64,000 bases of DNA from Streptomyces triculaminicus (lineage in GTDB: Bacteria; Actinomycetota; Actinomycetes; Streptomycetales; Streptomycetaceae). This document shows, one piece after another, positions 9,154 to 17,752 of this stretch. The notes below the pieces were generated by a model. That model did not search any database, had not been told where the DNA came from, and saw only the letters and a list, made by a program, of their open reading frames with translations. The stretch covers positions 372,001-436,000 of the forward strand of contig NZ_JAFMOF010000005.1 of the NCBI RefSeq assembly GCF_017349075.1. The letters run 5' to 3'. The stretch's first letter is position 1, and each line of letters begins with the position of its first letter. Made by a program: the position numbers and the translations under genes.

Positions 9154-10158
9154 ATGACCGCGAAGATCAAGCCCGCCAAGGGCGCCGCATACGCGCGCAT
9201 CATGGGCGTGGGCGGCTACCGTCCCGTCCGGGTGGTGCCGAACGAGGAGATCCTCAAGCACATCGACTCCTCGGACGAGTGGATCCGCTCGCGCTCGGGC
9301 ATCGCCACCCGTCACTGGGCCGGCCCGGACGAGACCGTGACCGCCATGTCGCTGGAGGCCGCCGGCAAGGCGATCGCCGACTCCGGCATCGCCCCCGAGC
9401 AGATCGACGCCGTGATCGTCTCGACGGTCTCGCACTTCAAGCAGACCCCGGCCGTCGCGACCGAGATCGCGCACAAGGTGGGTGCGGGCAGGCCCGCCGC
9501 CTTCGACATCTCGGCCGGCTGCGCGGGCTTCGGCTACGGCCTGACCATGGCCAAGGACATGGTGACCGGCGGCTCCGCGGAGTACGTCCTGGTCATCGGC
9601 GTCGAGCGGCTGTCCGACCTGACCGACCTGGAGGACCGTGCGACGGCCTTCCTGTTCGGCGACGGCGCGGGCGCCGTGGTCGTGGGCCCCTCCAAGGAGC
9701 CGGCGATCGGCCCCGTGGTGTGGGGCTCGGAGGGCGACAAGGCCGAGACCATCAAGCAGACCGTGGCCTGGGACGTCTACCGCGAGGAGACCGACGTCCG
9801 CTTCCCCGCCATCACCCAGGAGGGTCAGGCGGTGTTCCGCTGGGCCGTCTTCGAGATGGCGAAGATCGCCCAGCGGGCGCTGGACGAGGCCGGGGTCGCC
9901 CCCGAGGACCTGGACGTCTTCATCCCGCACCAGGCGAACATGCGGATCATCGATTCGATGGTCAAGACCCTCAAGCTGCCCGACAGTGTGACGGTCGCCC
10001 GCGACGTGGAGACCACCGGCAACACCTCGGCGGCCTCCATCCCGCTGGCCATGGAGCGCCTCCTGGCGACCGGAGCGGCGAAGAGCGGGGACACCGCGCT
10101 CCTCATCGGCTTCGGGGCGGGTCTCGTGTACGCCGCCACGGTCGTTACCCTCCCCTAG
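9154..10158 (+). CDS. fabH: Beta-ketoacyl-ACP synthase III
   Basis: The enzyme condenses acyl-CoA primers with malonyl-ACP and so starts each chain; in Streptomyces it accepts branched primers. The 334-residue protein shows the KAS III triad: Cys123 in SAGCAGFGYG, His in IPHQANMRI and Asn in ETTGNTSAAS. The C-terminal GFGAGLVYAATVV strand is typical. A ribosome-binding AAGGAG overlaps the end of fabD. The stop is followed by about 100 bases before acpP with a GC-rich hairpin, which may allow acpP to be expressed more strongly than its neighbours. Confidence 0.97.
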   Translation: MTAKIKPAKGAAYARIMGVGGYRPVRVVPNEEILKHIDSSDEWIRSRSGIATRHWAGPDETVTAMSLEAAGKAIADSGIAPEQIDAVIVSTVSHFKQTPAVATEIAHKVGAGRPAAFDISAGCAGFGYGLTMAKDMVTGGSAEYVLVIGVERLSDLTDLEDRATAFLFGDGAGAVVVGPSKEPAIGPVVWGSEGDKAETIKQTVAWDVYREETDVRFPAITQEGQAVFRWAVFEMAKIAQRALDEAGVAPEDLDVFIPHQANMRIIDSMVKTLKLPDSVTVARDVETTGNTSAASIPLAMERLLATGAAKSGDTALLIGFGAGLVYAATVVTLP

Positions 10159-10258
10159 GCGAGATCCACGGTTCCGGCCCCTCCCGGGCGCCGGCGGGGC
10201 TCAACGCCTCAGCAGTTTCCTTAGCAGCACACCGCACTATCGATAGAAGGAGCGCCAC

Positions 10259-10507
10259 ATGGCCGCCACCCAGGAGCAGATCCTCGAGGGTCTCGCCGAG
10301 ATCGTCAACGAGATCGCCGGCATCCCCGTCGAGGACGTCCAGCTGGACAAGTCCTTCACCGACGACCTGGACGTCGACTCGCTGTCCATGGTCGAGGTCG
10401 TCGTCGCCGCCGAGGAGCGCTTCGACGTGAAGATCCCCGACGAGGACGTCAAGGGCCTCAAGACCGTCGGCGACGCTGCCGACTACATCCTGAAGCACCA
10501 GGCCTGA
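10259..10507 (+). CDS. acpP: Acyl carrier protein
   Basis: This small acidic protein of 82 residues carries the growing fatty acid on a phosphopantetheine arm. The attachment Ser41 lies in DLDVDSLSMVEVV, a standard ACP motif at the start of helix II. The downstream DEDVKGLKTVGDAADYI segment forms helices III and IV. GAAGGAG lies 8 bases before the ATG, a very strong ribosome site, in keeping with the high ACP level cells need. It sits between fabH and fabF, as in all Streptomyces fab loci. Confidence 0.97.
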   Translation: MAATQEQILEGLAEIVNEIAGIPVEDVQLDKSFTDDLDVDSLSMVEVVVAAEERFDVKIPDEDVKGLKTVGDAADYILKHQA

Positions 10508-10571
10508 TCAAGCGTTCGTCGCCACCCCGGCGGTGGCGGTTCCAGCACCTCTACACGTGGAGACAATTCCT

Positions 10572-11834
10572 GTGAATCCGACCAATCGCACCGTGGTCGT
10601 CACCGGTATCGGCGCAACCACACCGCTGGGTGGCGACAGCGCAACGACCTGGGAAGGGCTGCTCGCCGGGCGTTCCGGCGTCAAACCCCTGGAGGGTGAG
10701 CGGTTCGCCGAGCTGCCCGTCCGCATCGCGGCCCGCGTGGCCGTCGACCCCGCCGACGTCCTGCCCCGCCCGATGCTGCGCAGGCTGGACCGTTCGGCCC
10801 AGCTGGCGCTGATCGCCGCGCGCGAGGCGTGGGCCGACGCGGGCTTCACCGCCAAGGCCGGCGAGGACCCCTCCGTCGCCCCCGAGCGCCTGGGCACCGT
10901 CGTGGCCTCCGGCATCGGCGGCGTGACCACCCTGCTCGACCAGTACGACGTGCTCCGGGAGAAGGGCGCCCGCCGCGTCTCCCCGCACACCGTGCCGATG
11001 CTGATGCCCAACAGCCCCTCCGCCAACGTCGGCCTGGAGGTGAACGCCCAGGCGGGCGTGCACACCCCGGTCAGCGCCTGCGCGTCGGGCGCCGAGGCCA
11101 TCGGCTACGCCTACGAGATGATCCGCTCCGGCCGTGCCGACATCGTCGTCGCCGGCGGCACCGAGGCGGCCATCCACCCGCTGCCCGTCGCGGCCTTCGC
11201 CAGCATGATGGCGATGTCCAAGAACAACGACGAGCCCACCAAGGCCTCCCGCCCCTACGACAAGGCCCGCGACGGCTTCGTCCTCGGCGAGGGCGCCGGC
11301 ATCGTGATCCTGGAGTCGGCCGAGCACGCCGCCCGGCGCGGCGCCCGGGTCTACTGCGAGGTGCTGGGCCAGGGTCTGTCCGCGGACAGCCACCACATCG
11401 CCCAGCCCGAGCCCACCGGCCGCGGCATCGCGGCCGCGCTGCAGAACCTGCTCGACACCAGCGACCTCAAGCCGTCGGAGGTCGTGCACCTCAACGCCCA
11501 CGCCACCTCCACCCCGCAGGGTGACGCGGCCGAGATCAAGGCGCTGCGCAAGATCCTGGGCGACGACCTCGACCACGTCGCGGTGTCCGCGACCAAGTCG
11601 ATGACGGGCCACCTGCTCGGCGGCGCCGGCGGCATCGAGACGGTCGCCACCGTCCTCGCCCTGCACCACCGCACGGCCCCGCCGACGATCAACGTCGACG
11701 AGCTGGACGAGGACATCGACGCGGACATCGTCCGCGACGAGCCGCGTGCCCTCCCCGAGGGTTCCATCGCGGCGATCAACAACTCGTTCGGCTTCGGCGG
11801 CCACAACGTGGTGCTCGCCCTGCGCACGGTCTGA
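10572..11834 (+). CDS. fabF: Beta-ketoacyl-ACP synthase II
   Basis: The enzyme extends acyl-ACP with malonyl-ACP. The 420-residue protein has the KAS I/II Cys-His-His triad: Cys170 in VSACASGAEAIGYA, His310 in NAHATSTPQGD and His347 in MTGHLLGGAGG, followed by INNSFGFGGHN. I chose the GTG at 10572 (residues NPTNRTVVVTGIG follow); the codons upstream do not belong to the family. GGAG lies about 10 bases upstream. It closes the fab operon; a very stable terminator begins 26 bases after the stop. Confidence 0.96.
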   Translation: MNPTNRTVVVTGIGATTPLGGDSATTWEGLLAGRSGVKPLEGERFAELPVRIAARVAVDPADVLPRPMLRRLDRSAQLALIAAREAWADAGFTAKAGEDPSVAPERLGTVVASGIGGVTTLLDQYDVLREKGARRVSPHTVPMLMPNSPSANVGLEVNAQAGVHTPVSACASGAEAIGYAYEMIRSGRADIVVAGGTEAAIHPLPVAAFASMMAMSKNNDEPTKASRPYDKARDGFVLGEGAGIVILESAEHAARRGARVYCEVLGQGLSADSHHIAQPEPTGRGIAAALQNLLDTSDLKPSEVVHLNAHATSTPQGDAAEIKALRKILGDDLDHVAVSATKSMTGHLLGGAGGIETVATVLALHHRTAPPTINVDELDEDIDADIVRDEPRALPEGSIAAINNSFGFGGHNVVLALRTV

Positions 11835-11859
11835 TCCCCGGCGCACCTCCGGCGAAAGA

Positions 11860-11897
11860 GGGCCCGGCCCGGTCACTTCGGTGACCGGGCCGGGCCC
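11860..11897 (+). terminator. Terminator of the fab operon
   Basis: A perfect 17-bp stem (GGGCCCGGCCCGGTCAC with its complement) closes a TTCG tetraloop at 11877-11880 and is followed by TTCC. It lies between fabF and the convergent oxidoreductase, so it can act in both directions. Confidence 0.9.
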
Positions 11898-11923
11898 TTC
11901 CGCGTCCTGGCGCCGGTCCGGCT

Positions 11924-12829
11924 TCAGTGCTCCTCGGCCCCCCGGCCGTCGGAGCCGTCGAAGCTGGCGAAATACGACGCGATCATGTCCTCCTCGCCGT
12001 GCCCCTGCTCGACCGCCCGACGGAACCGCTGCGCTCCCGCCGCCGCGACGTCCAGCCGGACCCCGGCCGACTCCCCCGCCGCGACGATCAGCCGCGCGTC
12101 CTTCTCGGCCGTCGCGGTCGCGAAGCTCGGCGGTGTGAGAGCGCCCTCGAGCAGCAGGGCGGACTTGGCCCGGAGATAGCCCATGTCCAGCGGCCCGCCC
12201 GCCACCGCGTCGAGGAAGTCCGCGGGGTCCACGCCCAGCCCCTCGGCCAGGGCCAGCGCCTCCGCGGTGCCGTGCGTGACGGCGAGCACCCAGCTGTTGA
12301 GGACGAGTTTGAGGCGGGTGGCGGCACCGGCGGTGCCGTCGTCGCCGACCCAGACCGTACGGGTGCCGATGGCGTCGAAGACGGGGGCGAGGCGGTCGCG
12401 CACGTCCTCCGGCCCCGCGGCCAGCACCGTGAGCTGCCCCTCTTCAGCGGGCTGCCTGGTGCCGAGCACCGGGGCGTCGACCAGGACGAGGTCGTACTCG
12501 CGGGCGAAGCCGGCCAGTTCCCCGAGCCCCTCGAGGCCGGCGGTGGAGACCTGCGCCCACAGCGTGCCGGGGCGCAGGCCCGGGGCGGCGGCGCGCATCA
12601 CCTCGAGGGCGGCGGGCCCGTCGTGGAGCATGGTCAGGACGACGTCGGCGTCCCGGACGGCTTCGGCGGGAGTATCGGTGACGGTCACGCCGTGCGCGGC
12701 GAGGGGCTCTGCCTTGGCGCGGCTGCGGTTCCAGGCGCGTACGGACAGGCCTGCGCGGGCGAGGTTGCGGGCCATGGGCGCACCCATGGTTCCGGTACCG
12801 AGGACGGCTGCTGACGTGGTGTCGGACAT
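11924..12829 (-). CDS. NAD(P)-dependent oxidoreductase, beta-hydroxyacid dehydrogenase family
   Basis: The 301-residue protein has an N-terminal Rossmann fold (LGTGTMGAPMARNLARAG) and an NADP-type basic residue pair after the second strand (WNRSRAKAE). The substrate motif region is degenerate (DAPVLGTRQPAEEGQL), the catalytic Lys is in RLKLVLN, and the all-helical C-terminal dimerisation domain follows. Relatives reduce hydroxyisobutyrate, tartronate semialdehyde or imines. The promoter at 12836-12866 is of the MerR type, and its -10 ends 6 nt before the ATG, so the mRNA is probably leaderless. Control by the MerR protein at 4773-5231 is likely. Substrate is unknown. Confidence 0.9.
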   Translation of the reverse strand: MSDTTSAAVLGTGTMGAPMARNLARAGLSVRAWNRSRAKAEPLAAHGVTVTDTPAEAVRDADVVLTMLHDGPAALEVMRAAAPGLRPGTLWAQVSTAGLEGLGELAGFAREYDLVLVDAPVLGTRQPAEEGQLTVLAAGPEDVRDRLAPVFDAIGTRTVWVGDDGTAGAATRLKLVLNSWVLAVTHGTAEALALAEGLGVDPADFLDAVAGGPLDMGYLRAKSALLLEGALTPPSFATATAEKDARLIVAAGESAGVRLDVAAAGAQRFRRAVEQGHGEEDMIASYFASFDGSDGRGAEEH

Positions 12830-12835
12830 GGCTGC

Positions 12836-12866
12836 ACGCTAGGTGTTGGAGTGCACTCCAGCGCAA
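12836..12866 (-). promoter_or_regulatory. MerR-type promoter with perfect GGAGTGCACTCC palindrome
   Basis: On the minus strand there is -35 TTGCGC (12866-12861), a 19-bp spacer and -10 TAGCGT (12841-12836). The spacer holds the perfect 12-bp palindrome GGAGTGCACTCC. The -10 is identical to that at 5268-5273, and the palindrome core GAGTGCACTC is shared with it. Only 6 bases separate the -10 from the ATG of the oxidoreductase. Confidence 0.78.
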
Positions 12867-12892
12867 GGCGACCGGCCGTCGCGCCGGCCGGG

Positions 12893-13387
12893 TCAGACCA
12901 CCTGGTGCAGCCAGCGCACGGGCGCGCCCTCGCCGGCGTAGCGGAAGGCTTCGAGTTCGTCGTCCCAGGGCTTGCCGAGGAGTTTGGCGACCTCCTCCTG
13001 GAGGTCGCTCTCGCCCCGGCCGGCGCGGGCGAGCGCGGCCCGCAGCCGGTCCTCGGGGACGAGGATGTCGCCGTGGACGCCGGTGACGGCGTGGAAGATG
13101 CCCAGGTCGGGGGTGGAGCTGTAGCGCTCGCCCTCGGCGGTGGCGCTGGGCTCGGCGGTCACCTCGAAGCGGAGCAGATGCCAGCCGCGCAGCGCGGAGG
13201 CGAGCTGGGAGGCGGTGCCGGGTCTGCCCTGCCAGGAGAATTCCGAGCGCCAGGTGCCGGCGGCCGCCGGCTGGCGGACCCAGTCGAGGGTGACGCGCAC
13301 CCCGAGGACGCCCGCCACGGCCCATTCGACGTGTGGGCACAGCGCGCGCGGCGCGGAGTGGACGTACAGAACTCCACGTGTCGTCAC
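12893..13387 (-). CDS. DUF3145 domain protein
   Basis: The protein has 164 residues and belongs to DUF3145, a family that is nearly universal in actinobacteria and has no known function. The start GTG at 13387 gives the family N-terminus (TTRGVLYVHSAPRALCPHVEWAVAGVLG). Later conserved blocks are WHLLRFEVTAEPS and SSTPDLGIFHAVTGVHGD. GGGAGG lies a few bases before the GTG. It is soluble and has no membrane segment. It is a single-gene unit. Confidence 0.9.
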   Translation of the reverse strand: MTTRGVLYVHSAPRALCPHVEWAVAGVLGVRVTLDWVRQPAAAGTWRSEFSWQGRPGTASQLASALRGWHLLRFEVTAEPSATAEGERYSSTPDLGIFHAVTGVHGDILVPEDRLRAALARAGRGESDLQEEVAKLLGKPWDDELEAFRYAGEGAPVRWLHQVV

Positions 13388-13702
13388 CGGGACCTCCCGT
13401 GCGGTTCGAGGTTCGCCTTCCCCAGCGGCCTCGCACCCGTACCGGTCCCGCCCGGGGCAGCAGACAGTCTGCCCCAATGGCCACTCCCGCACCAGCCCGC
13501 GAGGTTACCAACAGTAAACACCATCGGGAGCATTTCTCCTGAAAAGGGACAGGATGTGACGTGTTGTGGTGCGGTGGCGCCGCAGTACGAAAGATGCCGG
13601 GCGGACCCGATCACCCGGGGAAAAGCTACCGTGCGGCGGCGCGCCGGGGGTGACGTACCGTCGGTCCCGGACAGATATCACCCGGCCGGAGGGGGAACGA
13701 CG
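13388..13702. other. Intergenic region between divergent DUF3145 and SGNH lipoprotein genes
   Basis: This stretch of 315 bases holds no convincing gene. It carries the two divergent promoters. Visible structures are an inverted repeat with arms GGGGCAG/CTGCCCC around 13456-13477 and an AT-richer patch at 13505-13545 (GGTTACC ... GTAAACACC), the likely promoter zone of the DUF3145 gene. A strong ribosome site (GGAGGGGG) for the lipoprotein lies at the right end. Confidence 0.5.
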
Positions 13703-14590
13703 ATGGGCGCCAGCACGAGGTGGAAGCCGTCCGCGGCGGTACGGGCGGCGGTGGCGCTGCTCGCGGCCGCGCTGCTGGTCACCGGCTGCGACGACGGCGA
13801 CGCCGAGAGCAAGGCCGCCGTCGCGAAGCCGAGCCCCACCCGCCCGGCGTGGAACCCCCGCCCCACCTCGATCGCCTCCCTGGGCGACTCCATCACCCGC
13901 GGCTTCGACGCCTGCTCGGTGTTCGAGGACTGCCCCGAGGTCTCCTGGGCCACCGGCACCGCCGTCGACAGCCTCGCCCGCCGCCTGCTGACATCGCCGC
14001 AGACCAGCAGCTGGAACTACGCCCGCACCGGCGCCCGGATGGCGGACCTGCCCGGCCAGATGCGCGCGGCCGTCGCCCACAAGCCGCAGCTGGTGACCGT
14101 GCTCCTGGGCGCCAATGACGCCTGCCGCGCGAATGTGGCCGATATGACCACCGTGGACTCCTTCCGCGCCGACTTCGAGTCCTCCCTCAAGCAGCTGCGC
14201 ACGGCCCTGCCCACCTCGCAGGTCTACGTCGCCAGCATCCCCGACCTCCAGCGGCTGTGGTCCGAGGGCCGCAAGAACATGCTGGGCCGTCAGGTCTGGA
14301 AGCTGGGCTCCATCTGCCCGTCCATGCTGCGCGACGCCGAGCTGATGGACGAGGAGGCGCAGAGCCGCCGGGCCCAGGTGGTCAAGCGCGTCGGGGAGTA
14401 CAACGCCGTGCTGAAGGACGTCTGTTCGCGCGACGTCCTGTGCCGCTACGACGGTGCGGTCAACAGCTACGACTTCACCGGGCAGCAGCTGAGCAAGTGG
14501 GACTGGTTCCACCCCAGCAAGCAGGGCCAGGGGGAGCTGGCGGGCCTCGCCTACCGGACGATCACGGCCGTGCGGCAGCCGGGCGCCTGA
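13703..14590 (+). CDS. Secreted SGNH/GDSL-hydrolase lipoprotein
   Basis: The 295-residue protein starts with a lipoprotein signal (helix AALLAAALLVTGC, lipobox LVTGC with Cys at about residue 29), so it is anchored outside the membrane. The SGNH motifs are block I SLGDSITRGF (Ser63), block III LGANDACR and block V DWFHPS (His270). Extra cysteines (CSVFEDC, SICPS, CSRDVLCR) probably form disulfides as in secreted Streptomyces SGNH lipases. Activity is probably an esterase or lipase; the substrate cannot be named. GGAGGGGG precedes the ATG. It is a single-gene unit ending at a hairpin. Confidence 0.9.
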   Translation: MGASTRWKPSAAVRAAVALLAAALLVTGCDDGDAESKAAVAKPSPTRPAWNPRPTSIASLGDSITRGFDACSVFEDCPEVSWATGTAVDSLARRLLTSPQTSSWNYARTGARMADLPGQMRAAVAHKPQLVTVLLGANDACRANVADMTTVDSFRADFESSLKQLRTALPTSQVYVASIPDLQRLWSEGRKNMLGRQVWKLGSICPSMLRDAELMDEEAQSRRAQVVKRVGEYNAVLKDVCSRDVLCRYDGAVNSYDFTGQQLSKWDWFHPSKQGQGELAGLAYRTITAVRQPGA

Positions 14591-14612
14591 CGGACGGGAG
14601 AGGGGCGGGAAA

Positions 14613-14642
14613 GGGGCGGGGCCTGTCAGGTGGCCCCACCCC
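14613..14642 (+). terminator. Terminator after SGNH lipoprotein gene
   Basis: The arms GGGGCGGGGCC (14613-14623) and GGCCCCACCCC (14632-14642) pair with one mismatch around an 8-base loop. It lies 22 bases after the stop codon. Confidence 0.65.
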
Positions 14643-14832
14643 TCGCCCACGGGGCGCGGCCCCGGCCTCCGTACCCTCGCCCCGGACGGCCGGTGCCGCG
14701 CGGGCCCGCGCGAACCGGCGCGGGCCGTGGCCGAAGGCGGGCGCGGAAGCCGCGGCCGCCCTCTGCCCGCACGCTATCCGATGAACCCGCCCATCTCCTA
14801 AGCGAGTTCACCCGCACCGGGGACGGCGACCT

Positions 14833-15636
14833 TCATTCGGTGCTGTCGCGGTGGGCGCGCAGGCCGACACCGAGGACGCCGTCCCAGTCCGTCAGCTCCT
14901 CCACCAGCGGATGCGCGGAGCCCTTGCCCTCCAGGCTCAGCACCACACCCGCCTCCTTGGCCTTGCCCTTCCCCTTGTCCGAGCCCTCCGGCGCGACCAC
15001 CTCGGCGTCGACGTGGACGTCCGTGACCTGGAAGCCGCTCTTGGTGCACAGCTCCAGCACCCTGCCCAGGACCCCCCTGCGGGTGCGATAGGACAGCCGC
15101 AGCTCGACCCGTTCGGTGGCCCGCACCACCGCCAGCCGCCGGGTGAACACCGGGAAGCCGCGCACCACCAGGAAGTGCACGACGGTCGCGGCGCCGCCGA
15201 GCAGCGGCAGCCCGCCGCCGCAGGCCATGCCGACGGCGCAGGTCAGCCAGATGGTCGCGGCCGTCGTCAGGCCGCGCACCGCGTCGCGGCGGACGAAGAT
15301 GAGGCCGCCACCGATGAATCCGATGCCCGAGACGATCTGCGCGGCCACCCGCGAACCGTCCAGACGGGTGCCCGTCAGGTCCCCCAGGGCGCCGAAGCCG
15401 TGGATCGAGACCTCCATGAACAGCGCGCTGCCCACGCCCACCAGGGTGTGGGTGCGCAGCCCCGCGCTCTTCTGCTGCAGCTCGCGCTCGAGGCCGACGA
15501 GCGAGGAGAGCAGCAGGGCGAGGGCCAACTCGGCCATCTGGCGGGCTCCTTGGCCCGCTCTGGGGTCGAACAGTTCGGCTGCGACGGACCGGCCGGCGGA
15601 TATGAGCGGGTCGGCGAAGAGCTGCACTATGACCAT
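14833..15636 (-). CDS. MgtC/SapB family membrane protein
   Basis: The protein has 267 residues. The N-terminal half has four to five membrane helices and MgtC/SapB motifs (SSLVGLERELQQKSAGLRTHTLVGVGSALFM, then GIGFIGGGLIFV and GLTTAATIWLTCAVGMACGGG). The C-terminal half is a cytoplasmic ACT-like domain (VELRLSYRTRRGVLGRVLELC) interrupted by a charged Gly/Lys linker. MgtC proteins affect magnesium homeostasis and ATP synthase in pathogens; the role in actinobacteria is unknown. A shorter start at an internal ATG (34 residues in) is possible. Confidence 0.88.
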   Translation of the reverse strand: MVIVQLFADPLISAGRSVAAELFDPRAGQGARQMAELALALLLSSLVGLERELQQKSAGLRTHTLVGVGSALFMEVSIHGFGALGDLTGTRLDGSRVAAQIVSGIGFIGGGLIFVRRDAVRGLTTAATIWLTCAVGMACGGGLPLLGGAATVVHFLVVRGFPVFTRRLAVVRATERVELRLSYRTRRGVLGRVLELCTKSGFQVTDVHVDAEVVAPEGSDKGKGKAKEAGVVLSLEGKGSAHPLVEELTDWDGVLGVGLRAHRDSTE

Positions 15637-15725
15637 CTCGCCATTGTGGCCTGAAATCGCCTCTCTACGAAGAGAGTTGACAGCCCTCTACCGCCGATCG
15701 CGGCCCGGTGATTTCCTTCCGTCTC

Positions 15726-17021
15726 ATGAGACCCACAGAGATAACCCGGCGGCGGGTCCGGACCGCCCCGCTGGGCGCCCTGGGCGCTGTCCTCCTCGCC
15801 TGCCTCCCGCTCGCCCTGCCCACCCCGGCCGGCGCCGCCCCCGCCCTCACGGTCGAGGAACAGCGGCTCACCGGCGCCGTGCCGCAGGAGATCCTGCGGC
15901 GCAGCGGCTTCGACGACGTGGCGCCCGGCTTCGCCCGCGCCCTGGCCGGCACGTCCGGCCTCGCGCAGGCCGAGCGGCTGGCGACGGCGGAGGGGCGGCG
16001 GCTGTGGCGGCGCGCCGTGGATCGCGCGCAGGGCCGGGGGCCGGACGGCGGGGACCTGAGCAGGGACGACGACCGGCCGCTGTACTGGGCGCGGCTGGGC
16101 ATGACGCGCGCGCTGCGCGAGTGGCGGCCGGCGTTCGCCCTCGACGAGCGGGGCCGCGCGGCCCTGCTGGCGGCGGTGGAGCGCTCCTCGCGCGGCCAGG
16201 ACTCCATCGACCTGCCGGCGGGGACGAAGGTCAAGCGGGTGCTGATCACCGGCTTCGACCCGTTCCAGCTCGACTCCGACGCCCGCCGCTCCAACCCCTC
16301 GGGCGCCGCGGCGCTCGCGCTGGACGGCACCGTCGTCGACACCCCGGCGGGCCCCACGCGCGTCGAGGCGGCCGTCTTCCCGGTGCGCTGGGCCGACTTC
16401 GCCGACGGCACCGTCGAGCGCACCCTGCTGCCCCATTTCCGGCCCGGGCCCCGGCGGGTGGACCTCTTCACGACCATCAGCCAGGGCCGGCCCGGCCGCT
16501 TCGACGTCGAGCGCACCAACGGCGCCTGGCGCGGCGGCTACCCCGACAACGCGAACGTCTCCCGCACGGAGACCGTGCCTGTGCCGCCGGGGCTGCCCAC
16601 GGTGACCCCGCAGCCGCAGTGGACGACGACCTCGCTGCCGTACGCCGCGATCACGGCCGCGCACACCGGCCCCTACCCGGTGCACGACAACACCGCCGTC
16701 ACCGAGATCCCGGCGGGCGGCACGGAGGAGGTGGACCGGGCGGACGGTCCGACGCCGGGCTCGACGGCCCGTGCGGGCGGCGGGGGCGACTACCTCTCCA
16801 ACGAGATCGCCTACCGCGCCACCCTGCTGCGCGACGCGGTGCGGCTGCGCGTGCCGGGCGGCCACCTGCACACGCCCGTGCTCAACTTCGGCGCCGGCAA
16901 CACCGACCCGGCGACGGGGCAGGTCACCGACCCGGCGTTCGTACGCGACCGGCTGGCGATCACCGCGCAGATCCGGTCGGTGCTGGCGGTGGCGGTGGGC
17001 GGCGCCGACCGGCCATCATGA
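15726..17021 (+). CDS. Secreted pyroglutamyl-peptidase-like (C15) protein with Cys-to-Ser change
   Basis: The protein has 431 residues. A Sec/Tat-like signal (MRPTEITRRRVRT, then a hydrophobic core ending PTPAGAAPA) directs export. About 150 residues of unknown helical region follow, then a pyroglutamyl peptidase I fold: ITGFDPFQ, the Glu-bearing block VERTNGAW, and the late His block HLHTPVLNFGAGNTD. The block that normally reads Y-x-C-N with the catalytic Cys reads DYLSNEIAYR here, with Ser358. Family membership is clear; peptidase activity is doubtful or altered. ATG at 15726 is preferred over a GTG at 15708. Four bases separate it from the nitrilase gene. Confidence 0.82.
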   Translation: MRPTEITRRRVRTAPLGALGAVLLACLPLALPTPAGAAPALTVEEQRLTGAVPQEILRRSGFDDVAPGFARALAGTSGLAQAERLATAEGRRLWRRAVDRAQGRGPDGGDLSRDDDRPLYWARLGMTRALREWRPAFALDERGRAALLAAVERSSRGQDSIDLPAGTKVKRVLITGFDPFQLDSDARRSNPSGAAALALDGTVVDTPAGPTRVEAAVFPVRWADFADGTVERTLLPHFRPGPRRVDLFTTISQGRPGRFDVERTNGAWRGGYPDNANVSRTETVPVPPGLPTVTPQPQWTTTSLPYAAITAAHTGPYPVHDNTAVTEIPAGGTEEVDRADGPTPGSTARAGGGGDYLSNEIAYRATLLRDAVRLRVPGGHLHTPVLNFGAGNTDPATGQVTDPAFVRDRLAITAQIRSVLAVAVGGADRPS

Positions 17022-17025
17022 CCCG

Positions 17026-17745
17026 ATGATCATCGCAACAGCGCAGTTCCCCACCCGCCCGCTCGGCATCGCGGCCAACGTCGAGGCCATGGCCTCGCTC
17101 GTCGCCGAGGCCGGCGGGCGGGGGGCGGCACTCGTCGTCTTCGCCGAACTGGCCGTCACCGGCTACGAGCTCGAGGCGATAGCCGCCGACCCCGGCCGGC
17201 TGACCATGGCCCCGGACGACGCCCGGCTCGCCCCGCTCCGCGAGGCCTGCCGGGCGGCGGGCGTCGCGGCGGTGGTGAACTGCGCGGGCCTGCTGCCGGA
17301 CGGACCGGCGATCTCCTCGTTCGTGTACGGCCCGGACGGCGCGCCGCTGACCCGTTACGACAAGGTGCACCCGACGCCGGACGAGCTGGCGGCCGGCTTC
17401 GCGGCGGGCACGGCGGACGGGCGGTTCGCCCTGAACGGCGTGTCCTTCGGCCTCGCCATCTGCTACGACGCCCACTTCCCGGACGTGGCCGCCCGCGCCG
17501 CGGCGGACGGCTGCCGGGTGCTGCTGGCGAGCTCCCTGTACGGCCGGGGCCCCGGACAGGCCGAACGCCGGGAGATCTTCCCGGCGTTGGCGAAGGACCA
17601 CGGCCTGCACGTCCTGCTGGCCAACCACGTGGGGCCCTGCGGCCCGTACGACACCTGTGGCGGCAGCGGGGTGTGGGGGCCGGACGGAAGCGCCGTGGCC
17701 GAAGGTCCGGAGGAGGGGGCGGCGCTGGTGACGGCCGAGGTGTAG
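17026..17745 (+). CDS. Carbon-nitrogen hydrolase (nitrilase superfamily)
   Basis: The 239-residue protein has the Glu-Lys-Cys triad of the nitrilase superfamily: Glu in VVFAELAVTGYE, Lys in RYDKVHPT and Cys in GLAICYDAHFPD. A fourth conserved block (GGSGVWGPDGSAVAEG) follows. Family members split amides, N-carbamyl groups or nitriles; the type cannot be told from sequence. It starts 4 bases after the stop of the upstream gene, so it is probably co-transcribed and may act on peptide-derived amides, which is only inference. It is convergent with the EI24 gene. Confidence 0.9.
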   Translation: MIIATAQFPTRPLGIAANVEAMASLVAEAGGRGAALVVFAELAVTGYELEAIAADPGRLTMAPDDARLAPLREACRAAGVAAVVNCAGLLPDGPAISSFVYGPDGAPLTRYDKVHPTPDELAAGFAAGTADGRFALNGVSFGLAICYDAHFPDVAARAAADGCRVLLASSLYGRGPGQAERREIFPALAKDHGLHVLLANHVGPCGPYDTCGGSGVWGPDGSAVAEGPEEGAALVTAEV

Positions 17746-17752
17746 CCGGCCC

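Noticed and set aside
13384..13614. A 76-codon minus-strand frame between DUF3145 and the SGNH gene.
   Set aside because: No family match, no ribosome site, and composition unlike its neighbours; it lies over the promoter region.
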